9,330 nt of DNA, taken from contig DATDMG010000083.1 of assembly GCA_036518955.1 (NCBI GenBank), positions 1-9,330 on the forward strand, written 5' to 3'. The notes under the pieces were generated by a model. The model was not told the DNA's origin. It saw only the letters and a program-made list of their open reading frames with translations, and did no database searches. Origin of the DNA: DATDMG01 sp036518955 (GTDB taxonomy: Bacteria; Actinomycetota; Actinomycetes; Actinomycetales; Kineosporiaceae). Both the position numbers and the translations under genes were made by a program. Positions 1 through 7,120 of this stretch are shown piece by piece (within the stretch, counting starts at the first letter, position 1; each line of letters opens with the position of its first letter).

Positions 1-1117
1 CGTCCACCGAGATGGTCAGCCGCACCGAAAGCCGATCGGCGGCACGCTGCCCGCGCCGGAACCCTTCCTGGAAGTCGATCTCCCCCGCGGTGACGAACCC
101 CTTCATCTCCTCGGTGAACGACAGCGTGCTCGGTTCCGTCGTCGCGACAGCGCTCGTCCCCGTCAGGCCGGCGGTCGTGCCCGTCGTGCCCGGCCGCCCC
201 TCCGCCACCCGCTCGGACGGCTCAGCGGTCGTCACCGGCGACGCCTGCGCGGATGCGGGGTCACGCAGCGGAATCCCGGCGGCCGCGCACCAGGCCCGGG
301 CCGCCTCCACCCCGCGCTCGACCGCCTCGTGCAACCGGTCCGCGCCCACCTCCAGCAGGTAATTCACCGGCACCTCGCCGCGGAGCACCTTCACGTCGAT
401 CTTCCGGCCGAACTCCCCGGCCCGACCGGCCGCCACCGCGGCGTTGTTGCGGTCGATCCGTTCCAGCACGCGCCGGAAGTTCCCGTTGGCGACGATCTCG
501 ATCACCTGGAAGTAGGTGTTCACGAATCCGGGACGCCACGCCCCCTCCTCGCTCACCGTCCAGATCACCCAGATCTCGTCCGCGCCCCGGCGGATCGCCT
601 CCTCCAGGTTCCCGTCGCTGAGGTAGACCGCGTCCAGGTAGGTCTCACCGTCGATGTCCACCGGCGGGAACCACATCGGCAGCGCCGCGCACGCCACCAG
701 GAAGTCCTCCGACATCCGGTCGGGAGTGACCACCATGAGCTCGTAGTCGTTGAAGTGGCAGACGTTGAAGGTCGCCTCCTTGCCGGAGGATTGGATCGTG
801 TCCCAGTCCAGGCCCCAGGACGGGAACACCGTGGAGCGGTAGCGGTCCATCGACAGCAGCCCGTCACCATGCAGGATCTCGCCGATGCTGACCTCGGCTC
901 CCTCGACAGGATCCAGGGCTCGCCAGGCGTCCGCGATCTGCGTGCCCGACCTGCCCATGCAGTACAGCGCGAGGTTGAAGGTGCCGCCGCTGGCGCCGTC
1001 CACGTGGTCGAAGTCCAGACCCGCTTCATCCAGCCACACCTGCAGCACGCCGGCCTGGAAAGCCACCTTCATGCCGCCGCCCGCCAGGACGAGCGAACGC
1101 TTCGGTCGATCGGTCAT
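1..1117 (-). CDS. Patatin-like phospholipase/acylhydrolase, C-terminus cut by window edge
   Basis: The minus-strand frame opens with ATG at 1117 and runs off the window after 372 codons without a stop. The N-terminus carries the patatin oxyanion-hole glycine stretch (residues 13-15, GGG-M-K) and the nucleophile elbow GASGG with Ser43. The second catalytic residue is probably Asp162, in LDA where patatins usually have DGG or DGA, followed by the typical LEEAIRRGADEIWVI segment. Family knowledge makes it a Ser-Asp dyad lipid acylhydrolase. Residues about 285-330 form a Thr/Ser/Pro/Gly-rich linker, then a second small module starts (332-372), resembling the C-terminal domain of the upstream oxidoreductase. 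No signal peptide is seen, so it is probably cytoplasmic or membrane-associated. The start is set by the ATGA overlap with the oxidoreductase stop and a GGAGGG ribosome site six bases ahead, implying translational coupling. The substrate is unknown. Confidence 0.88.
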   Translation of the reverse strand, partial: MTDRPKRSLVLAGGGMKVAFQAGVLQVWLDEAGLDFDHVDGASGGTFNLALYCMGRSGTQIADAWRALDPVEGAEVSIGEILHGDGLLSMDRYRSTVFPSWGLDWDTIQSSGKEATFNVCHFNDYELMVVTPDRMSEDFLVACAALPMWFPPVDIDGETYLDAVYLSDGNLEEAIRRGADEIWVIWTVSEEGAWRPGFVNTYFQVIEIVANGNFRRVLERIDRNNAAVAAGRAGEFGRKIDVKVLRGEVPVNYLLEVGADRLHEAVERGVEAARAWCAAAGIPLRDPASAQASPVTTAEPSERVAEGRPGTTGTTAGLTGTSAVATTEPSTLSFTEEMKGFVTAGEIDFQEGFRRGQRAADRLSVRLTISVD

Positions 1118-3648
1118 CGTCGTCCCTCCGGTCGAGCCTCGGATACCCGGTCCTCGCGTGTGCCGGGCCCTGTGCCCGCCGTGCCGCTCCCGACACCGTC
1201 GCCGCCAGCTCCGACAGGCGGTCCGTGCCGGGGACGCTCTCGCCACCGGGACCCGCGCAGCACCTCGCCGACGAGCGCCGAACCGGACCGTGCGAGCGCC
1301 GTCGCCGGCTCGATCGGGTCGAAGCCACCGAGCCGGAGGCTGACCACCTCTCGGACCGGCTCGAGAAGGTCGGAGCCGGCCTGCCCGGCACCGACCACCC
1401 GGGCCAGGAATTCCTCACCGGGCGGCACGGTCCCTGCCAGCAACCGGAACTCGAGGTGGTGCCGCCCCCGCCAGGGCAGGACCACGCCGTCGAGGCCGGG
1501 CTCCTGATCCAGGGCGCCGACCAGGGTGAGCGGATGCCCCACACTGTCGGTGAAGTACAGGCGTAGACGCGTCCGATGGCGGTCCGGCGCGTTGTCGAGG
1601 TCGGCCCTCGGGCCAGGTTCCCCGCCGATCCAGCCGCCGGCGAGCGCCAACGTGCCACCCAGGACGTCGCACTCGACCCGGCCGACGACGTGAGTGCGGT
1701 GAGCTGGGTCGGTCTGCAGCCGGCCCAGGAGGTCCAAGGGCACGGTGAGGTGCAGTGCGCAGTGGGCGTGGTCGGCCCTCCCTCGTGCCAGGCCGTCCAC
1801 CGGATCGCTCTCGGTCAGCCCGACGAACCCCCGCACCGACAGCTGGAACGACACGCCGGAACGGATCTGCGCATCCGCGGTGGGGAACGACACGGACGTC
1901 GGGTCCGGAGCCGGTCGCCGCCCGCCGGTGCGCTGCGCCCAAGGTGCGCGCAGCGTGCCCGAGCGGCCCTCCAGGATCGCCGTGGCCGCGCGGTCCGCGA
2001 AGGCAGCGATGGTCAGCGACGGGTTGGCGCCCACCGGGCCGGGCATCACCGAGCCATCGACCGCGAACAACCCTGGGTTGCCGAAGACCTCGCCGTAGGA
2101 GTCCACGACGCCTTCGGCTGCCGACCGGCCCATCGGTGCGCCGCCGAGCGGATGCACGGTGACCACGCGTTGCAGCCAGGACAAGGGATTGGGCTCGAAG
2201 CGGCCACCGAACTCGTGGGCCAGGCCGGACATGGTCGTCCGCACCCGGTTGAGGTATTCCGCGGAGCTACGGATGCTCCAGTCGATGTCCAGCCAACCGT
2301 CACGCAGGTGCATCACGCCGTCCGGGATGTCCCGACCCATCCCCAGCAGCGGCATGCTGCCGGTGGATCGGTCACCGGGCCCGAGCAGCTCTGACAGCCG
2401 GGTGCCGATCTCGCTACGCCGTCGATTCAGCAGCTGGGCCACCGTCCAGTCGAGAATGGTGTCCGCGATCCGCCGGACGGAGCCGGGCAGGTTGGTCCCC
2501 TCCAGCAACCAGTCCACGAAGCCGGGGTAGCCCGCGTCCTGGACGTAGTAGCCGCGGCCGGACCCGCCGTCCAGCGTGTCAGGTACCCGGACGGTGCTGG
2601 TGATCACCGGAGCCCCGGTGCTGCCGAACCGGGTGGCATTGCCGTCGCTGGTGCGGGCGTCCAGCACAAAGCCCAGCAGATCTCCGTTGCCGGAGAATCG
2701 ATGTCCCAGCGTCCGGGACAGGCCGGGCAGCGCGGACCGGTTCCGCAGCAGGAGATACGTGGTGCCGAACGTGCCCGCGGCCAGGATGAGCCGGTCGCAG
2801 GTGATCGTCGTGATGGCCGTCCCCGGGATGTCCACCGGCTGCCGGGCGTCCGGGTCGTACCGGCAGTAGTGCACGGCCCAGCCCGACGGCGTCGGCTCGA
2901 ACGACTGGACCTCGCAGTGCGTCCGCAGATCGGCGCCGTGGTGAGCCGCCGCCGACAGGTAGGTGTGGTCGAGGGTGTTCTTGCTGCCGAAGTTGCACCC
3001 GAGGTCGCACTCGCCGCAGAGCTGGCAGGTGGTCCGGGGGCGGCCGAACAGGTTGCCGTACTCCGGTGGCGGGATCGCCACCCCCGGCTCGGGTCGCTCA
3101 CCGACGGCGAACGTCACCGCCAGGGGCGGCAGTTCCCACTCCAGGCCCAGCCGCCGCGCCGCGTCCCGCATCAACTCGGTCTTGCCGGAGCTCTGGTAAC
3201 CCCTCGCCCCCACCGGGAATCGCTGTGGGGTCAGCATGCGCTCGACCTCGTCGTAGTGGGGCTCGAGGTCCGCCCGGGTGACCGGCCACTCCCGGGGGCC
3301 GTCGGAGGACTCGCCGTCAACGTCGTCCAGGATGAACCACTTCTCGTCCTTGCGCAGGAGGACGTTCGCGTAGATCAGGGACCCCCCGCCGAGCCCGCTG
3401 GAAACCACCCCTTCCAGGCCGGTGAACGACCAGACGTCGAACAGCCCGAAGTTCCCCGAGCGTGGATCCCAGAAGGCCTCGCCCAGGTCGTGGGGGGTAC
3501 GGGCGAACGAGCCCGGCGGGTAGCTGCGACCACGCTCCAGCAGCACCACCCGCAGCCCCCCTGCCGCCAGTCGGTACGCCGACACCGAACCGCCGAACCC
3601 GGAGCCGACCACCACCACGTCGACATGTTCATTCCCAGCCGTCATCAT
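1114..3648 (-). CDS. GMC-family FAD oxidoreductase, cholesterol-oxidase-like, with extra C-terminal module
   Basis: The protein is 844 residues. An N-terminal Rossmann FAD motif (GSGFGG, residues 15-20) is followed by ERG at 38-40 and the GLGGGS segment near 85-90. A CxxCxxCxxxC cluster lies at Cys208/211/214/218, followed by the GSKNTL stretch common in bacterial cholesterol-oxidase-like GMC proteins. The GMC C-terminal signature is present: His499 in HPLGG and Asn542 in NPSLTI, the expected active-site pair. The catalytic part ends near residue 560. Residues about 595-785 are an extra beta-rich-looking module, and the last 50 are low complexity. Family members oxidise sterols or other hydrophobic alcohols using FAD and oxygen or another acceptor. 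No secretion signal is visible. The start has two tandem ATGs (3648 and 3645), with the upstream one chosen. It forms an operon with the patatin downstream by a 4-bp overlap. The exact substrate cannot be told from the sequence. Confidence 0.92.
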   Translation of the reverse strand: MMTAGNEHVDVVVVGSGFGGSVSAYRLAAGGLRVVLLERGRSYPPGSFARTPHDLGEAFWDPRSGNFGLFDVWSFTGLEGVVSSGLGGGSLIYANVLLRKDEKWFILDDVDGESSDGPREWPVTRADLEPHYDEVERMLTPQRFPVGARGYQSSGKTELMRDAARRLGLEWELPPLAVTFAVGERPEPGVAIPPPEYGNLFGRPRTTCQLCGECDLGCNFGSKNTLDHTYLSAAAHHGADLRTHCEVQSFEPTPSGWAVHYCRYDPDARQPVDIPGTAITTITCDRLILAAGTFGTTYLLLRNRSALPGLSRTLGHRFSGNGDLLGFVLDARTSDGNATRFGSTGAPVITSTVRVPDTLDGGSGRGYYVQDAGYPGFVDWLLEGTNLPGSVRRIADTILDWTVAQLLNRRRSEIGTRLSELLGPGDRSTGSMPLLGMGRDIPDGVMHLRDGWLDIDWSIRSSAEYLNRVRTTMSGLAHEFGGRFEPNPLSWLQRVVTVHPLGGAPMGRSAAEGVVDSYGEVFGNPGLFAVDGSVMPGPVGANPSLTIAAFADRAATAILEGRSGTLRAPWAQRTGGRRPAPDPTSVSFPTADAQIRSGVSFQLSVRGFVGLTESDPVDGLARGRADHAHCALHLTVPLDLLGRLQTDPAHRTHVVGRVECDVLGGTLALAGGWIGGEPGPRADLDNAPDRHRTRLRLYFTDSVGHPLTLVGALDQEPGLDGVVLPWRGRHHLEFRLLAGTVPPGEEFLARVVGAGQAGSDLLEPVREVVSLRLGGFDPIEPATALARSGSALVGEVLRGSRWRERPRHGPPVGAGGDGVGSGTAGTGPGTREDRVSEARPEGRR

Positions 3649-3653
3649 TTCTG

Positions 3654-3670
3654 CTACCCCCCCGGGGTAG
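3654..3670 (-). promoter_or_regulatory. Perfect inverted repeat just upstream of the oxidoreductase start
   Basis: CTACCCC, three cytosines, GGGGTAG form a perfect 7-bp inverted repeat whose near edge is five bases from the ATG at 3648. Read on the minus strand it contains the only G-rich stretch that could serve as ribosome binding site. It could be an operator, or an mRNA hairpin that hides the ribosome site. Both readings are inference. Confidence 0.45.
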
Positions 3671-3992
3671 GACTCGTGCCGTCCAGGACTCTGCCGTCAC
3701 ACCCCGCGGTGGACCACCCCCGGCCGAACCCGCGGCGCGTCACTCCCGGCTGTCGGCGCCCGGCTCCGGACGCCGGCAACCACGACTCACCTGTCTCGGG
3801 CCGGACGCCCGACCAGGCGAGGCACCCCCGGTGAGGAAGGGCGGACAGTCACCCCGCCGGGGCCCGGTGCGCCACGGCCCCATCCCTTACTCACTGTTAT
3901 CAGAGGATTACGCAGAAATCGATCGTACCACCGGACACCGGGCGCCGCTAGGGATAAAAGGGATGATGTCACCACAAAATAGGGGTGTCATA
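3671..3992. other. Divergent intergenic region between oxidoreductase and PfpI-like gene
   Basis: About 320 bases separate the divergent genes. The part near the plus-strand gene (about 3893-3925 and 3950-3985) is clearly more A/T-rich than its surroundings, which fits promoter DNA. CGCTAGGGATAA at 3946-3957 resembles a Streptomyces-type -10 element (TAGGGA) placed for transcription of the gene starting at 3993, but no convincing -35 is seen. I see no further gene here. Longer plus-strand reading frames through it are antisense extensions without family resemblance. Confidence 0.4.
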
Positions 3993-4760
3993 GTGGCGAC
4001 TGTGCGCGTGCTGCTTCCGCTGCCGGACCGGGATTTCGACGTCACCGAGGTGGCCGTACCATGGCGGCTGCTCACCGACGCCGGGCATCAGGTGGTGTTC
4101 GCCACCGAGGGGACCGGCGTCGTGCCGGCGGCGGACCCGCGACTGATCACCGGTGTGGTGTTCGGCAGGCTGGGGGCGGCCCCGGAACCGCTGGCGTTCT
4201 ATCGGGCCATGACCACCGACCCCGGGTTCCGGTCGCCGGTGAGCTGGCGGAGACTCGACGTCCACGGTTTCGACGGTCTGGTCCTGCCCGGTGGCCATGC
4301 GCCGGGGATGCGCCAGTACCTCGGGTCGGCCGAACTGCGGACAGCGGTTGCGGCGTTCTGGAAGCTCGGCCGTCCGGTCGGGGCGATCTGCCACGGGGTG
4401 CTGGTGCTGGCGCGAACCATCGATCCAGCCACCGGTCGTAGCGTGCTCGCCGACCGGCGGACCACCTGCCTGACGGCGCGGCTGGAACGGGCCGGCTACC
4501 TGGCCACCGCCTGGCGACTCGGCCGCTACTACCGCACCTATCCGACCTATGTTCAGCATGAAGTGGTCGCCGCACTCGACGACGCGGGCCAGTTCGATCC
4601 TGGCCCCCGGGCGTTCACCCGCAGGGGGACCGCGGACGACGACCGGCCCGCCTTCACCGTCCGGGACCGCAACTACCTGTCCGCCCGCTGGCCGGGGGAC
4701 GCCTACCTGTTCAGCCGCCAGTTCCTCCAGCTGCTGTCGGAATCGACAGCCGATCGGTAG
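3993..4760 (+). CDS. DJ-1/PfpI superfamily (class I glutamine amidotransferase-like) protein
   Basis: The protein has 255 residues counted from the GTG at 3993. It opens directly with a first beta strand (VRVLLPLPDRDFDVTEV), followed by VVFATEG. VLPGGHAPGM lies at 97-106, and the nucleophile elbow AICHGV carries Cys133-His134, the hallmark of DJ-1/PfpI proteins. Members include chaperones, glyoxalases, amidases and isomerases, so the reaction cannot be assigned. It is probably cytosolic, as no signal peptide or membrane segment is seen. The length is above the usual 170-230 residues because of insertions around 50-90 and 170-230. An AGGGG ribosome site seven bases ahead favours the GTG. ATG codons at 3963/3966 would add eight to ten residues and are the alternative. 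It is divergent from the oxidoreductase operon and may share its regulation. Confidence 0.87.
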   Translation: MATVRVLLPLPDRDFDVTEVAVPWRLLTDAGHQVVFATEGTGVVPAADPRLITGVVFGRLGAAPEPLAFYRAMTTDPGFRSPVSWRRLDVHGFDGLVLPGGHAPGMRQYLGSAELRTAVAAFWKLGRPVGAICHGVLVLARTIDPATGRSVLADRRTTCLTARLERAGYLATAWRLGRYYRTYPTYVQHEVVAALDDAGQFDPGPRAFTRRGTADDDRPAFTVRDRNYLSARWPGDAYLFSRQFLQLLSESTADR

Positions 4761-4949
4761 GGCAGTCCTGGGGCTGGGTCGGAAGCTGCCTCGTCTGTGG
4801 TCGGGTCTCATGCACCCACCGCACGATCAACCGGCCGCACGCTCGTCACCATGGCCCGGGGGCGCGGGAGCTGGCCGGGACAGGGTCTGCTTTCTCTCGT
4901 GGCGCGTTCCGGACAGCGCGCGAACGTGGCTGCCAGCGGCGCCGGCTGT

Positions 4950-4983
4950 GACGCTAGGGACATCAGGACGCTAGGGACATCAG
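4950..4983 (+). repeat. Tandem 17-bp direct repeat ahead of a secreted-protein gene
   Basis: The 17-mer GACGCTAGGGACATCAG occurs twice head to tail, at 4950-4966 and 4967-4983, with no mismatch and no spacer. It ends 19 bases before the GTG start at 5003. Each unit contains TAGGGA, a plausible actinomycete -10 element. It may be a duplicated promoter, an operator pair or a simple slippage duplication. CTAG tetramers are generally uncommon in GC-rich actinomycete DNA. Confidence 0.7.
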
Positions 4984-5002
4984 CCAGAGAGAAAGGACCA
5001 CC

Positions 5003-5413
5003 GTGCGTACACTCCGCAGCGGCCCCCTCACCACCTCGGCCAAGCTTCTTGCGGCCGCCCTCCTGCTCGGCGCCGGCGCGATGGGCTTCGCGAGGTCCTC
5101 GGCCCAGGCCGACGTGGGCACATCCCCAGGCGGGCCGACCAGCCAGGGACAGCCGAATTCCGTCATGACGAATCAGTACGCCATGTTCACCTGCGCCTCC
5201 GACCGGTGCACGGCGCAGGACTACGGGAACAACTTCTCCAACCACGCCTTCTTGATCGCCAACGAACCGCACCGCCTGTTGCTTCTCTGCAAGATTCAGG
5301 GCGTCGGGCCCACGAACTACCTCGGGACCGTCGATGGCTGGACGGGTCAATGGCGGACCAGCGCGAAAGATATCGCCGCGCCGTACGACGACTCGGGGGT
5401 CCCGCCCTGCTGA
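5003..5413 (+). CDS. Small secreted protein of unknown function
   Basis: The 136-residue protein starts with GTG at 5003, five bases after a strong GAAAGGA ribosome site. Residues 1-36 form a classic Sec signal peptide: basic start (MRTLR), hydrophobic core LLAAALLLGAGAMGF, and AQA before the predicted cut at residue 36/37. The mature part is about 100 residues and begins with a flexible Gly/Pro/Gln stretch. It has four cysteines (64, 69, 96 and the very last residue 136), an even number consistent with two disulfides after export. Aromatic and glycine-rich segments follow (GTVDGWTGQW). I recognise no family. The gene appears to stand alone, with a hairpin 15 bases after the stop. Confidence 0.8.
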   Translation: MRTLRSGPLTTSAKLLAAALLLGAGAMGFARSSAQADVGTSPGGPTSQGQPNSVMTNQYAMFTCASDRCTAQDYGNNFSNHAFLIANEPHRLLLLCKIQGVGPTNYLGTVDGWTGQWRTSAKDIAAPYDDSGVPPC

Positions 5414-5427
5414 CGCCGGGCCCGTGC

Positions 5428-5463
5428 TCGCTCGTCCCCGGCCAGTGGCGCTGGGACGAGCGA
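5428..5463 (+). terminator. Hairpin terminator after the small secreted gene
   Basis: TCGCTCGTCCC (5428-5438) pairs perfectly with GGGACGAGCGA (5453-5463). The 14-base loop contains an inner GCC/GGC pair. It begins 15 bases after the TGA of the secreted-protein gene. There is no T-tract, as is usual for actinomycete terminators. Confidence 0.65.
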
Positions 5464-6048
5464 ACTCGATCGGCGCCCGGCGGAACACCCGGCCTGGGCC
5501 AGGATCCCGAGGCGTGCCAGCGCCGCTGCCACGAGCGGGCCGGGAGCGCCGGGTCGCCGTGGGGGGCAGGGGACGCCGAGGCCCGCGGCATGCAAGGAAC
5601 TGGCGACAACGACGCGGAGCATCGTCAGGCAGGCCAGGAGCACGAGCGGCACAGCCGAGCATCGTGGGCCGCCGACCTCGATGCAGTACTTGGCTGCAGT
5701 ACTACTGGCTCGCCCCCATGGACAGGGGCAGGGCCCGGCGATGCGCGAAGGCGCTGACGCCGGGGCTTCAGGCTTCGGGCGACTTCACATGTCCTGTGAG
5801 CGCTCGACACCTCGTACGTTGCCTGGACGACAAGTCCAGCCCACGTGGGTCAAGAGCGCGAGGGGCCGGTTTCGCCCCCTGCCGGCGCGCGCGAGGGACC
5901 GCGGCCCGGGAGACTCGCGATCAACCCCTCCCCCTCCCGCGGGCCCCGGCCACCCACAGGTGCGGAGCACCTTCCCGGACCCGGCTGGAGCTGAGGGGTC
6001 GATCGGGAGTCGGGCCGTGGTACCGGAAGGTGACAGGCCCCACCCGAG
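5464..6048. other. Gene-poor stretch without supported features
   Basis: I find no supported gene in these about 585 bases. Open frames exist on both strands, as expected for this base composition, but none shows a recognisable motif, a good ribosome site or plausible family sequence. Small local structures are present: TGCAGTACT is repeated at 5682 and 5695, and a short CTGGAC/GTCCAG hairpin lies near 5822-5838. The right end runs into a truncated excisionase, so the segment may be decayed mobile-element or junction DNA. Confidence 0.4.
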
Positions 6049-6165
6049 GTGATCGGCCTCGCGCGTCACCCCCCAGCAACCCCGGTCAAGGAAGGCCGCG
6101 CCCGGCTCATCCCGGCCGCCGCCGTCCACGAGTACCTCGCCCTGCTCGAAAGGGAGGCAGCCTGA
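6049..6165 (+). pseudogene. C-terminal remnant of an excisionase (Xis-like HTH protein)
   Basis: The frame ending at TGA 6163-6165 translates, from about 6085, as a segment beginning VKEGRARLIPAAAVHEYLAL and ending LEREAA. This matches the conserved end of small excisionase/HTH proteins that precede integrase genes in actinomycete integrative elements. The expected N-terminal helix-turn-helix is absent. The frame is closed by a TGA at 6031-6033, and the start given here (GTG 6049) is only the first possible one. The stop overlaps the integrase start (TGATG), the usual xis-int arrangement, and supplies the AGGGAGG ribosome site for int. Confidence 0.6.
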
Positions 6166-6553
6166 TGCCCACCCGACGCAGCAAGGGCGACGGCGGCCTG
6201 CACTGGGACGAGAACCGCAAGCGCTGGATCGCCACTGCCAGTCTCAGCTACGACCCGGCCGGCAAGCGCATCGTCAAGCGCGGCAGCGGCCAGACCAAGA
6301 CCGAGGCCAAGAACGAGCTCAAGGAGATCATCCGCGATTACGAAGACGTCCCCACCATCGCCCCGACGAACTACACCGTGGATGACGCAATTCGCGATTG
6401 GTCGGAGTACGGACTCAGCGGGCGGGACGACGGCACTGTGGCCACGAACACGTTCCTCTGCGAGAGCACGCAACGTCGTCATGCTCTGCTCGGTTCCCGA
6501 GCGCCAACCGGGGCGCCCGTCGAAGACCCTGACCTTCGCTCAGGCGCACATGT
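6165..6553 (+). pseudogene. Tyrosine-recombinase integrase, N-terminal part, internally deleted and frameshifted
   Basis: From ATG 6165 the product is the N-terminal arm-binding domain of a phage/ICE-type integrase (GGLHWDENRKRWIATASLS, KRIVKRGSGQTKTEAKNELK) and the beginning of the core-binding domain (NYTVDDAIRDWSEYGLSGRD, TVATNTF). Just after FLCE (about 6459) the reading moves to the +1 frame, where NVVMLCSVPERQPGRPSKTL and TFAQA follow (to about 6550). In intact relatives these two blocks are separated by roughly 70 residues. An internal deletion of about 200 bases and a frame change have therefore occurred, and the catalytic domain is missing. The gene is non-functional. The ribosome site (AGGGAGG, seven bases ahead) and the overlap with xis remain intact. 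Confidence 0.8.
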
Positions 6554-6786
6554 CGAGGGCCTCAATGACAAGTTCGGTGCGCCTGTGGTCGGGTTCCGCG
6601 GCTACCTGGCCGACGCCCGCATCCCCCACTTCACCGGCGGCCCGCACCCGCAATCGCTGCGCCACGGCTTCGCCGTGGCCAACCTGCGGCGCTGGGCCGC
6701 GCACGGCGCGGACTGGCGGTGATGCTGTCCTACCTGGCGTGCTACACGGGCACGCCGACCTGCGCGGCACCCAGTACTACCTGAGG
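6554..6786 (+). pseudogene. C-terminal remnant of a second, different tyrosine recombinase
   Basis: Joined to the integrase remnant is sequence of another recombinase family. FRGYLADARIPHF and QSLRHGFAVANLRRWAAHGAD lie in frame 3 (about 6595-6713), MLSYLACYTG in frame 2 (6722-6751), and GHADLRGTQYYLRL in frame 1 (about 6748-6789). Read across the shifts, these give the box II region and final Tyr motif of tyrosine recombinases of the long, XerC-like/Tn554-like type (RHxFAV, GHxD..T..YL). At least two indels break it. The expected first His of HxLRH is Gln here. The left boundary is approximate. Confidence 0.65.
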
Positions 6787-6890
6787 CTAAACCCCAGCAC
6801 TCGATCATCACGCCACCGGCAGCAGACTCGCTACCCGGCCGCAACACACTGCCACCACAACAGCGCAGCGTGATTGGGCTGAAGGTTTAC
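6787..6890 (+). repeat. Left copy of 104-bp inverted repeat (IS66-type end)
   Basis: This 104-bp block is repeated in inverse orientation at 8084-8187 with 102 of 104 bases identical. The differences are C/A and C/T at about 6856 and 6858. Its inner tip at 6890 reads GTAAACC on the minus strand. IS66-family terminal repeats typically begin with GTAA. The block is read in frame by the preceding recombinase remnant, giving the tail LNPSTRSSRH... and a TGA at 6871-6873. Confidence 0.85.
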
Positions 6891-7120
6891 CCGCCGTCGG
6901 CCTCCACCGCTTGACGCTAGGGCCGGGTGGCGCAATCCTGAGACCGCCCCCATCTAGCTCCCGACACGGCACCGGCATTGCGCCGCAGGGCCGGTACCTC
7001 CCGGATTTTCACGAGCCACGATCCTGCCCCAGCACTATTCGACGCTCCCCGTCCGACGTCCGCATCATGCCCCAGAAAGGCTCTCCGAAACACACCTTCG
7101 CCTTCCCTGGAGAGGCCACC
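6891..7120 (+). promoter_or_regulatory. Upstream region of the beta-glucanase gene
   Basis: These 230 bases between the repeat tip and the glucanase start contain no gene. TTGACG at 6911-6916 is a good -35 hexamer, with a weak AATCCT at 6934-6939 as -10 after 17 bases. It is the only sigma-70-like pair I noticed. GACGCTAGGG at 6913-6922 is identical to the first ten bases of the tandem repeat at 4950. GGAGAGG at 7109-7115 is the ribosome site. The promoter assignment is weak. Confidence 0.3.

Noticed and set aside
3462..3962. Plus-strand extension of the PfpI-like frame far upstream
   Set aside because: It runs antisense through the oxidoreductase start and the intergenic region. Its translation is low complexity, and family similarity begins only at about 3993.
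5347..5652. Minus-strand 101-codon frame with a hydrophobic beginning
   Set aside because: It overlaps the well-supported secreted gene and its hairpin on the other strand, uses a GTG without a clear ribosome site, and resembles no family I know.
5700..6048. Possible tRNA or attachment site before the excisionase
   Set aside because: Local hairpins exist, but I see no cloverleaf, T-arm GGTTCGA or acceptor pairing.
5334..6164. Long plus-strand frame leading into the integrase
   Set aside because: The upstream part is an open-by-composition frame with no motif. The integrase start at 6165 is fixed by the xis overlap and ribosome site.
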